The position numbers and the translations under genes are program-made. Below are positions 1 to 7,666 of a DNA stretch of 64,000 nucleotides, piece by piece. Positions within the stretch are counted from its first letter, which is position 1, and each line of letters opens with the position of its first letter. The stretch spans positions 45,922 to 109,921 of the forward strand of contig JAKQUO010000026.1 in assembly GCA_029569255.1 (NCBI GenBank), written 5' to 3'. Source of the DNA: Acidobacteriota bacterium (GTDB lineage Bacteria; Acidobacteriota; Aminicenantia; Aminicenantales; Saccharicenantaceae). The notes under the pieces were generated by a model. The model was given only the letters and a program-made list of their open reading frames with translations, searched no databases and had not been told where the DNA came from.

Positions 1-491
1 CGGTTGAAGCCATCCGGGCCGTACTTTCTTTCGAAGTTTCCGAAAAACGTTTTCAGGTCGAGGCTCAGCGTTTTAAGAATGAATAGGAGGTCCACGAAGT
101 CCCGCTTGGTCCCCCGCGAAGAGATCGCGTCGATTTTCATGCAGCCGATATCCACGAGCGAGGCAACGCGCACGTCCATGTAGCAAGTCGCTTCTTCGAG
201 CAACGGATAAGCATAATGGATCAGGCTGATTTTCGTGCCGTCGAGCCGTCCGACCAACGTGCCCGCGTCCGAGTAATCGGCCACAAAGCGTCCCAGATTC
301 CGGAGGACGATTTGGAGGGAGAAGATCTCGAAGTCGGCTTGAGAGAAGAAATCGAAGTCCTGCGACCGGCGGTGGCCGATGTGGAGGGCGCAGCCCGTGC
401 CTCCGGCGAGATAGAACGACTTCAGGAAATCCTCCTGGGACAGAAGCTTGAGGGTTTTTGCGGCGGGAGGGCTCAATACGGTCTCGAACAT
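1..491 (-). CDS. Nucleotidyltransferase, AbiEii/AbiGii toxin family (partial, runs off window start)
   Basis: Manual translation from ATG at 491: MFETVLSPPAAKTLKLLSQEDFLKSFYLAGGTGCALHIGHRRSQDFDFFSQ...; LAGGTxxALhxGHRxSxDfDFFs is the AbiEii nucleotidyltransferase signature. Confidence 0.85.
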   Translation of the reverse strand, partial: MFETVLSPPAAKTLKLLSQEDFLKSFYLAGGTGCALHIGHRRSQDFDFFSQADFEIFSLQIVLRNLGRFVADYSDAGTLVGRLDGTKISLIHYAYPLLEEATCYMDVRVASLVDIGCMKIDAISSRGTKRDFVDLLFILKTLSLDLKTFFGNFERKYGPDGFN

Positions 492-497
492 GGGCTT

Positions 498-731
498 CTA
501 CTCCAATATGAGAGACCAATAGTTGGCACTCTTCCGGGAGATCCTTCGGCTCGAGGCCAGAACTTTAATTATCTCGCTTCGGGGATATTTCGAGAAGAGC
601 CATCTCACGGCCCTTTCATCTCCCAGTTCCAGAATCCGCTCGATGACATACTCTTTGTTCCGTTGAAGGTCGAGACGGTCTGGCTCGATATCCCAGAAGA
701 GGGACCTATCGATGCTTTTTCCCTTGTCCAT
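498..731 (-). CDS. Small protein, probable partner (antitoxin-like) of the AbiEii-type protein
   Basis: 77 aa ORF ending 6 bp upstream of the AbiEii start, same strand; MDKGKSIDRSLFWDIEPDRLDLQRNKEYVIERILELGDERAVRWLFSKYP. Confidence 0.65.
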   Translation of the reverse strand: MDKGKSIDRSLFWDIEPDRLDLQRNKEYVIERILELGDERAVRWLFSKYPRSEIIKVLASSRRISRKSANYWSLILE

Positions 732-991
732 TTTAGAAAATTATAACACACTTACCGAACTCATTCACCGAACATCTCTGTGATAAGACGCCGGAGGGCG
801 GAGGCCTCGTCGTTGGATATCGTCCCGATCCCCGAACTCAAACGGCTCTTGCTGACGGTTCGGATCTGTTCGACAACAACCTCAGCCCGCCGGCCGGCGC
901 ACTGGATCTGCAGCCGGCATCGAATGATTAGAGGCGGGATGATTGAGCGAGGCGCGGGAGCCGCCCGCTCGAACGAGGTGTCGGGCTGCCG

Positions 992-1267
992 TCATCGAGA
1001 TGGCGTGGTCCCGAGCGTCCCTCGTATCCAGACCAGAAAGAACGTGTTCACCGAAACGGGATAGCTTCCCGCAGGAATGAGCGGCAGAGTCTCCGTGCTC
1101 CCTACGACGTCCAGGGTTCCAGCCGAGTCGGCAGCGGCGACATTAAGAAGAGCCTGGATACGGTTGAGGAGGAGATGGCCGGCCTGATCCCTAGTGTAGA
1201 CGTCATGGTTGACGCCCACCATCCGCGCCGTAGGAGCCGACGATATGACACGCCAAGAGTAGCTCAA
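992..1267 (-). pseudogene. Possible gene remnant, function unclear
   Basis: 91 aa ORF with plausible composition (VGVNHDVYTRDQAGHLLLNRIQALLN), no clear start context; low confidence. Confidence 0.2.
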
Positions 1268-1298
1268 GTCTTCCGTTATGGAAACCCTTTTCCCCTTA

Positions 1299-1409
1299 TC
1301 ACACAGAGTAAAGCGCCCGGGCCCGCTTCCGGCACGCCGGGCTGCAGTATTTCTGCCGCGGCGTGCGCTTGTTCGGGCCGAAAGGCATCTCGCAAATAAG
1401 GCATGTCAT
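1299..1409 (-). CDS. 36-aa zinc-finger-like micro-protein
   Basis: MTCLICEMPFGPNKRTPRQKYCSPACRKRARALYSV; C-x2-C ... C-x3-C arrangement with basic C-terminus; ATG to TGA. Confidence 0.4.
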   Translation of the reverse strand: MTCLICEMPFGPNKRTPRQKYCSPACRKRARALYSV

Positions 1410-1706
1410 GTCGAGCCTCCTTTCGAAACCAGGACACTCGTGCCCGAGGGGGAGTGGCCTCTCCCTCGCCCCCGGGCGATGCGGTTGTGAAAGAACCAGC
1501 CCCGCGGCACCCGGCCGCGGGAGGTTGACCGGCTCGAGCCTCGAGAGCCGGGCGGACGTTAGCCGCCCGGCCGAACAGGCACAGCTCTGGCACAGTCTCG
1601 GTCATTCCTTCGGGCTTCGAAAGGAGTCGCTCAGGGCCGCGGCTCCGCGATGCGGAGCTCCGGTCCCAAGGATCTTAGGAGGTTCGGGGTTTTGCCGGCC
1701 GCCCTT

Positions 1707-1795
1707 CGAAGCATCCGACGGCTCCACGCGCTCCCCTCGACTGCCCCTGAGGGCAGAGCGCCGGTCGCGTCGTCGAGCTATTCGAAGATGCTTCG
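1707..1795. repeat. Nested long hairpin
   Basis: Outer arms CGAAGCATC (1707-1715)/GATGCTTCG (1787-1795), inner GCGCTC (1728-1733)/GAGCGC (1756-1761), innermost CTGCCC-CTGA-GGGCAG. Confidence 0.6.
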
Positions 1796-1910
1796 CTTTA
1801 GGCCGTTAAAACCTCCATTTGCGGTAGGATGGCGTCAATATAAAGACGCGCCATTTCGAAATCAAGTGTCTTTTCGCCCGCTTCCTATTGCCTGAGGGGA
1901 TTATACCTGA

Positions 1911-2366
1911 CTATACGCGGAAATCAAGAAAAAGTTCTCTGCCTCTGAGGATCCGCCGGAAGCGACGGACCGTCAACCTGGTCGTTTTCTTCCGCCAGTC
2001 GACGACCTCCAGGTTGTGGACGCACTTGTTGGCGCGGAGGACCTGGATCTCACTCGGGAGCGGATCGTCCTCTAGCCAGATGAACGGCCGGTCGAAATCG
2101 ATCGCCTCGGTCTTGAGGGTCCTCCATTCCGTCGGCCCGATGCCTTCCAGGATCGACAGTTCGATACCTGCCTTCCTTAGGAACGGGGCCATTTTCGCGA
2201 CCGCTCCCCCGCTGCCGTGGCGGACGTGAGTCGTCAGCCAGTAGCAGTCGTAGTGCTCTTTCAAGAAGGCGACCACACGTTTGAACCTCGGGATTAGCTC
2301 CGGCCCGTTCTTCCCGTTTCTGAGAAGGACGCCGTCGATGTCGATGTAGGCCTTGATGAAGTTCAT
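1911..2366 (-). CDS. HAD-superfamily-like hydrolase
   Basis: ATG 2366; MNFIKAYIDIDGVLLRNGKNGPELIPRFKRVVAFLKEHYDCYWLTTH...WLEDDPLPSE; DxDGvL motif; ATGA overlap with upstream CYTH gene. Confidence 0.65.
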   Translation of the reverse strand: MNFIKAYIDIDGVLLRNGKNGPELIPRFKRVVAFLKEHYDCYWLTTHVRHGSGGAVAKMAPFLRKAGIELSILEGIGPTEWRTLKTEAIDFDRPFIWLEDDPLPSEIQVLRANKCVHNLEVVDWRKKTTRLTVRRFRRILRGRELFLDFRV

Positions 2367-2926
2367 TTCTTTCTCGAAAGGCCGCGACCTTTGGATTTGG
2401 CGGGTCGCACGGGAACCTTCCTGGAGATCAGATCGATGTAGGAATCCGGGATCGCCCGTCCGTTCGCCAGTCCAAGGGCCGTCTTGGTCGCCTCCAAGAG
2501 GCGCAGGGCTTCGCCCTTTTCTCCCTCCCGGCATTCGGCCTCCAACTCGACGAAATCCCCGAGCCCATCGACTCGATCGATATTGATCCTGACACGCTTG
2601 TTGTAATACACGGTCCTTTCTTTCCTGACGCTTCCGATGGACCCCATAGCGGCGGCCAGAACGTGAGCCATCTCGTCTCGCCCCGAATCGAGTGGCAGCC
2701 TGAAATAGTCGCTGACCCGAGGCTCTTTCGAATCACGGCGCAGATAATAGATCAATTCCGCCGCGCCACCGGTACGCCTGATCTTCAGCCTCCCCTTTAT
2801 GGCTGCGAAATAGAGATCGTCTTGGCGACCGCAGGAATAAAGCCTATAGCGCTCGGCGCGGCACCGTTTGATGATCGCGCTGACGCTTCGGCATGAGAAC
2901 TTCTGTTCGAGGTTCTGCCGTCTCAT
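2363..2926 (-). CDS. CYTH-domain protein (class IV adenylate cyclase/triphosphatase-like)
   Basis: NLEQKF near N-terminus, GRLKIRRTGGAAELIYYLR, RVRINIDRVDGLGDFVELEAE: CYTH tunnel motifs. Confidence 0.8.
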   Translation of the reverse strand: MRRQNLEQKFSCRSVSAIIKRCRAERYRLYSCGRQDDLYFAAIKGRLKIRRTGGAAELIYYLRRDSKEPRVSDYFRLPLDSGRDEMAHVLAAAMGSIGSVRKERTVYYNKRVRINIDRVDGLGDFVELEAECREGEKGEALRLLEATKTALGLANGRAIPDSYIDLISRKVPVRPAKSKGRGLSRKK

Positions 2927-2951
2927 CTCAGGTTCCGCAGTTCGCTTCCTA

Positions 2952-3689
2952 TCAGTGGACCCTCAGCTTCCCATATAGCCGGCACAGATCGAAGATGTAA
3001 CGGCCGACGATCCAGACGGGAAATACTCCCTGGATCTCCTTGCCGTAGACGACGTCGATATCGGCCCGCCCCTTGTGGAGGGCCGCCGGCCACATGGTCC
3101 GATCGGGGCCGAGTTGGCCCGCCAGAAGCCAATCCCATTTTCTCACCATATCGGCATAGATGGCCGGGAAGGCATGCATCTCTTCGAGTATGTCGTCCTC
3201 GTGCGGAGGGAACTTCAGGTGGGCCAGAGACCGCAAGGCCCGATCGGTCCTGCTGGCCTCGTATCCGATCTTGCACAGCGGATGACTGAGGATGGTGACG
3301 CTGTCCACGAACATCTCGTTGCTCAGATAGCGGTCCCTGTTCTCCGTTTTGAGGTGGATTTGATACCACTCGTCCCCGTCCGGTTCCGTTTTCATCTTCT
3401 CTTTTTCACGGACCTCCGCGATCGTGGGTTCCTCATAATCCATGATGTACATGATATGTTCTGTCTCCAAGGACTCCCAAGCTTTATGGATGTCCAGGAT
3501 CTCGTGGATGTTGGCGCCCCGGATCCTGATGCTGAGGACCATGGTCAAAGAGCCGTGAACGAGCCGGTATTTCCGCTCCTTCTCGACGCTGTAATCCGCG
3601 CCGAGATCCTTGGCGATGAACAGAAAAAGGTCGAGCAGCGTGTTCATCGGGACCTTCCGGCCCTTCCAGCGCCAGGTTTGCGAATACAT
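2952..3689 (-). CDS. Conserved-looking hypothetical protein, first gene of CYTH/HAD cassette
   Basis: 245 aa ORF, 25 bp upstream of CYTH gene, same strand; GRADIDVVYGKEIQG near C-terminus; no family recognised. Confidence 0.6.
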   Translation of the reverse strand: MYSQTWRWKGRKVPMNTLLDLFLFIAKDLGADYSVEKERKYRLVHGSLTMVLSIRIRGANIHEILDIHKAWESLETEHIMYIMDYEEPTIAEVREKEKMKTEPDGDEWYQIHLKTENRDRYLSNEMFVDSVTILSHPLCKIGYEASRTDRALRSLAHLKFPPHEDDILEEMHAFPAIYADMVRKWDWLLAGQLGPDRTMWPAALHKGRADIDVVYGKEIQGVFPVWIVGRYIFDLCRLYGKLRVH

Positions 3690-3797
3690 CCAACCCTCCC
3701 AGGGCCATAATTGTGGGCCAGGCGCCCTGAAATATCAATATGGTCTCAAGCGTCTTTTTGGAAAGCCCGGCGGGCGGATTTCGTAGGGAACGCGCAA

Positions 3798-3883
3798 TGC
3801 CGGGGGCCGGGCTCGAACCGGCATGTGACTTGCGCCACGAGGGATTTTAAGTCCCTTGCGTCTGCCAATTCCGCCACCCCGGC
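3798..3883 (-). tRNA. tRNA-Leu (anticodon TAA)
   Basis: Reverse complement GCCGGGGTGGCGGAATTGGCAGACGCAAGGGACTTAAAATCCCTCGTGGCGCAAGTCACATGCCGGTTCGAGCCCGGCCCCCGGCA; 7-bp acceptor pairing, TTCGAGC T-loop, long variable arm. Confidence 0.95.
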
Positions 3884-3985
3884 CGTGCCTGAAAAATACC
3901 ATGAAATAGGGTTTGTGACAATGCCGGGCATCAGGCACCCGGTTCGATGAAAAGAATGATAGCTGCCGCAAGGCCTTGCGGGTTC

Positions 3986-4440
3986 AATCATAGGAATTTG
4001 CTTTTCCTGCCGGGCGAGCCCTCACGGCTGAGGGAAACGGAATCAACCCTTCATATCACGGATTGAGGATAGGCCCGTGACCAACGGTTGTCAAGAACCA
4101 GAAAATCACAAGGCGCCTCTATTCGTACTCCCCGCTCTCTTCGCCCGCCATCAGGGCCGTCTGTTCGAAGACATGAGCCGGCGGCGGCTTCTCCGCGACG
4201 AACGTCAACTTCAGGTGACGGATGAATTTGGGCGTTGGCGTAGAGACCGTAGCAGCGGACCATTGGAAGATCCCAGCCCGGTCCATGCCCCCCTCGGTCA
4301 CCAGGAGATGCAGGTGCGGATGGAAGTTGATCCGGTCGCCGAAGGTCTGGACGACGACGATGATTCCGGGAACGAGCGGCTCGCCCGCCAATGCTTCAAG
4401 ATAGATCGTGAGCGTTTTGAGAACATCGCTTTTCCCTGAC
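3986..4440 (-). mobile_element. IS91-family element remnant (copy 1), truncated transposase
   Basis: PGIIVVVQTFGDRINFHPHLHLLVTEGG (IS91-type transposase with HxH motif); 3' end sequence AATCATAGGAATTTGCTTTTCCTGCCGGGCGAGCCCTC shared with three other loci. Confidence 0.75.
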
Positions 4441-4493
4441 AATGGACAGAAGGCCGGGCTTGGCCGATTCGGAAGGAGAAATGCCCTTGTCTT

Positions 4494-4775
4494 TTAAGAA
4501 CGACATGAGGTGTTATGATCGACGACGTCGAAGCCGCGTGTTCGGAAGCCGTCCTCGACGGCGCCGACGATGGCCGGCTCCCGCCATTCCTGGGGCAGAT
4601 CCTTGAGGTCGACAAAGACCACGACGGACCTGAGGCTGTCGGGAGTCCTTCCCGGGCCGATGAAGACATCCTCCGGTTGGAACTTCGGATCGGAAACCGC
4701 GCACGATATCGTTATTGACAACAGGATGAACAGGCCCCCCGTTAACGGCCCCGTTCTTCTCAAGGCTCCCCTCAT
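4494..4775 (-). pseudogene. Truncated lipoprotein gene
   Basis: MRGALRRTGPLTGGLFILLSITISCAVSDPKFQPEDVFIGPGRT... lipobox LSITISC; ends abruptly next to IS91 remnant. Confidence 0.5.
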
Positions 4776-4934
4776 TTGACTCCCATAAGAATCATTGCAT
4801 AACACCCGTTAGCAAGGCAAGGGAGATCGCGGTTTGAGGAAAAGGGGGACGGCGGGCCGGACGGGGCCGCGCCGTATCGGTCGTTTACAGAGATGTAACG
4901 AACGGCGCGCTCTTCGCCGGCGCGCCCGGCCCGG

Positions 4935-5558
4935 TCAGTCCCCGTCCGCCTCGAAATCCTCCATGGCCCGGACAAGCCTGTCGTAGAGGGGGCCCGTCTC
5001 CTTCTTCCACTGCGCCCGGGAGACGATGAAGCTGAACACCAGAAGGGCTGCGAAGCCGAGGCCATAGAGGATGTTGAACCGGAGGGCCAGCTCCGGGCGG
5101 ACGAGCATGTCGAAGCCGGAGGCCAGGATGAGCCAACCCGCCAGAGCCGCGGCCAGGAGGCCGGGGACCATGTAGAGATATTCCCACGGGGAGATGAACC
5201 GGTACCGCTTCTCCGCCTTCTTCAGAAATGCGAGGGTCGGCGCCGCGTAATCGACCCGGGTGTGCCGGAAAAGCTTGGCCGCCGAGGCCGCGACGACGAG
5301 GCCGTAGACGGCGACGAGCAGAGCCCGCCCGGCCTTGATGCCGGGATCGACGTAGCCGGCGAAAGTGGCCACGGAGAAAAGCGCGGCACCGAGACCGAAG
5401 ACGACCATCATGCGGCGGGCCCTCTTCCGTTCGGCGGCATCGCGCCCGCGCAGCTCGTCGGCCAGGCCGTAGATCGTCCGGACCGGGGTTCCGAAATCCA
5501 GCGAGGCGACGTCCGGTGCCTTGACCTGTCGCGCCGCGTCCTTCAGCTCATCGATGTC
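4935..5558 (-). CDS. Multi-TM membrane protein, probable regulator or partner of adjacent ECF sigma factor
   Basis: MDIDELKDAARQVKAPDVASLDFGTPVRTIYGLADELRG... with several hydrophobic helices; start overlaps the end of the sigma gene. Confidence 0.65.
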   Translation of the reverse strand, partial: DIDELKDAARQVKAPDVASLDFGTPVRTIYGLADELRGRDAAERKRARRMMVVFGLGAALFSVATFAGYVDPGIKAGRALLVAVYGLVVAASAAKLFRHTRVDYAAPTLAFLKKAEKRYRFISPWEYLYMVPGLLAAALAGWLILASGFDMLVRPELALRFNILYGLGFAALLVFSFIVSRAQWKKETGPLYDRLVRAMEDFEADGD

Positions 5559-6081
5559 CATTGACGGCTCCATTCATCATCGACCGGAGAAGCTCCTTGG
5601 CCCTGTGGACCCGGACCCGGACGTTCCCCTCCGAGAGGCCGGTCACTCCCGCGATCTCGGTCCCCGAGAGATCCTCGAGGTAGAGGGAGATGATCGTCCG
5701 TTCGACCGGCGGCAGGCGGTCGATGCAGGCATAGAGGCGGTCCGCCCGCTCGTCGCGAGCCGGGGGCGGAGAGGCCGGAAGGGCCTCCAAGGGATCGCCC
5801 TCCTCCGCGGAGATGCGGTTCCCCAGGATCCGCAGCCGCCTCCCGGACTTCCTCAGATGGTCGAGGCAGGTGTTGACCGCGATCCGATAAGCCCAAGAAG
5901 ACGCCTGCGCTCCCTCCCGGAACCCGTCCAGGCCCTTCCAGATGTGGACGAGCGTCTCCTGGTAGGCGTCCTTCCGCTCCTCGGAGTCGAGGATGTGGCA
6001 GCAGCAGATGCGGTAGAGACGGTCGCCGTGGTCCCGGACCGTGTACAGGAAGAGCTTCTCTTTGTCCATCGTGCTTTCCAT
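5548..6081 (-). CDS. ECF-family RNA polymerase sigma factor
   Basis: DAYQETLVHIWKGLDGFREGAQASSWAYRIAVNTCLDHLRK...LPPVERTIISLYLEDLSGTEIAGVTGLSEGNVRVRVHRAKELL: sigma regions 2 and 4. Confidence 0.9.
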   Translation of the reverse strand: MESTMDKEKLFLYTVRDHGDRLYRICCCHILDSEERKDAYQETLVHIWKGLDGFREGAQASSWAYRIAVNTCLDHLRKSGRRLRILGNRISAEEGDPLEALPASPPPARDERADRLYACIDRLPPVERTIISLYLEDLSGTEIAGVTGLSEGNVRVRVHRAKELLRSMMNGAVNGHR

Positions 6082-6291
6082 ACCGTTGGACGCTCGGGCC
6101 GCGAGAACGTTACGCGTGCGCCCATGATATCACCGGTCGGGAAGCAGTGAGAACCCCGGCCCGTCGTCCTATGGAACAGGGCACGAACCCGCACGGCGAT
6201 GGTCCGCGTCCCGCGGTCCGGAGGCCGCCGCGCGGGACGGCCAAGGGCGGGGATATCGATGGTGAGTCGGGGGCCTCCGGCTCCTGAGCAC

Positions 6292-6320
6292 TTGACTCTC
6301 CCCCGCGGCCGGGATAATCT
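6292..6320 (+). promoter_or_regulatory. Sigma-70-like promoter TTGACT-17-TAATCT
   Basis: -35 at 6292-6297, -10 at 6315-6320, upstream of truncated secreted-protein gene. Confidence 0.5.
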
Positions 6321-6392
6321 CCTTTCATAATGGCGGGGTCGCTTCCGAGCCGGGTCCGGCGATCTCGTCCCGGGAGCGGAAAGGAAATCTCC

Positions 6393-6479
6393 ATGACGAA
6401 AAGAGCATCCTTCTCGATCGCATCCCTTCTGGCCGGGCTCATCCTTGTCCGGGGCCCGGCCCTTCTTTCCGAATCATAG
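6393..6479 (+). pseudogene. 5' fragment of a secreted-protein gene truncated by IS91-like remnant
   Basis: RBS GGAAAGGA then MTKRASFSIASLLAGLILVRGPALLSES*; TAG stop lies in the element end (aatcaTAGgaattt). Confidence 0.55.
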
Positions 6480-6964
6480 GAATTTGCTTATCCGGCCGGG
6501 CGAGCCCTCCCATCACGGACCGAGGATAGGCCCGTCACCAAACCCCTCCCCCGCCTCGAAGGCGCCTCTATTCGTACTCCCCGCTCTCTTCGCCCGCCAT
6601 CAGGGCCGTCTGTTCGAAGACATGAGCCGGCGGCGGCTTCTCCGCGACGAACGTCAACTCCAGGTGACGGATGAATTTGGGTGTTGGCGTAGAGACCGCA
6701 GCAGCGGACCATGACCTGGCCCTTGTCGGGGATATGGGACGTCACCCGGGCGATGAGCTCCAGATAGTCCATCCGCATAGCAGTCGGGGCAGCGGATCCG
6801 GGCGAAGCCGGAGCGCGGGTTGCCGCAGTCGAGCGAGCGCTCGACGACCTCCTTGACGACAGGCCGAAAACGACCGGACTCCTTCTCGAAGCGGCTCCCG
6901 TACTCTATCAGGAACCGGTCGAAGTCATGGAACAGGGCCCGATAGGGGCCCGGGACGCGATCCG
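6472..6964 (-). mobile_element. IS91-family remnant (copy 2), internal deletion derivative
   Basis: N-terminal Zn-binding region YRALFHDFDRFLIEYGSRFEKESGRFRPVVKEVVERSLDCGNPRSGFARIRCPDC directly joined to C-terminal DYLELIARVTSHIPDKGQVMVRCCGLYAN; same terminal sequence as copy 1. Confidence 0.8.
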
Positions 6965-6966
6965 CC

Positions 6967-7617
6967 TCAGGAGGCGTCGATCCTCTTCAGCTTGGCCTCC
7001 TCGCCCATGACGATGAGGATGTCGCTCTCCTTGACCACGAAGTCCGCCTTGGGGACGTAGGTCAGCCGCTCGGGCACGATCTCCCTGACGGCCAGGACCT
7101 GGACGCCGAACCTGTTGATCAGGTCGAGGTCGCGGAGGCTCCGGCCGATGAAGCTCGCGGGGGCCGCGAGCTCCTGGATCTGGACGCCGGCCGTCACCTC
7201 GACGTACTCGAGGACGTTCGGGTAGACCAGCCGGCGGGCCGTCTTGACGGCCATGTCCCTCTCGGGATAGACGACCTCGGTGGCCCCGACGGCCTCGAGG
7301 ATCTGGGCGTGGTCCTCGCTCAGCGCCTTGGCCACGATCCGGCGGACGCCGAGCTGGCTGAGGTAGTGGACGGCCAGGATGGACGGCTCCATGGCCGGCC
7401 CGATGCTGACGACCGCGATGTCCATGTCCTGCATGCCCATGGCCTGGAGGGACTCCTTGTCGGCGGCGTTCATGACGATGGCGAAGGGAACCCCGGCCTT
7501 GGCCTCGTCGACCCGGGCCCGGTCGACGTCGATGGCCATCACCTCGTGCCCGCTGTCGGCCAGGCTCTTGGCGATCTGGCTCCCGAAGCTGCCGAGCCCG
7601 ATCACGGCGATCTTCAT
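6967..7617 (-). CDS. TrkA/KtrA-type K+ uptake regulatory subunit (RCK)
   Basis: MKIAVIGLGSFGSQIAKSLADSGHEVMAIDVD Rossmann motif plus TrkA_C-like C-terminus; adjacent to TrkH/KtrB. Confidence 0.92.
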   Translation of the reverse strand: MKIAVIGLGSFGSQIAKSLADSGHEVMAIDVDRARVDEAKAGVPFAIVMNAADKESLQAMGMQDMDIAVVSIGPAMEPSILAVHYLSQLGVRRIVAKALSEDHAQILEAVGATEVVYPERDMAVKTARRLVYPNVLEYVEVTAGVQIQELAAPASFIGRSLRDLDLINRFGVQVLAVREIVPERLTYVPKADFVVKESDILIVMGEEAKLKRIDAS

Positions 7618-7666
7618 GGCTGTCTCCTTCTCCCGGCGCGCCGCCGCGGCCGGCGCGCTCACCGGG

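Noticed and set aside
780-1064. 94-aa plus-strand ORF
   Set aside because: Arg/Ser-rich, no RBS, no recognisable motif.
1707-1810. Possible integron attC-like site
   Set aside because: No matching pair of GTTRRRY/RYYYAAC core sites at the hairpin ends.
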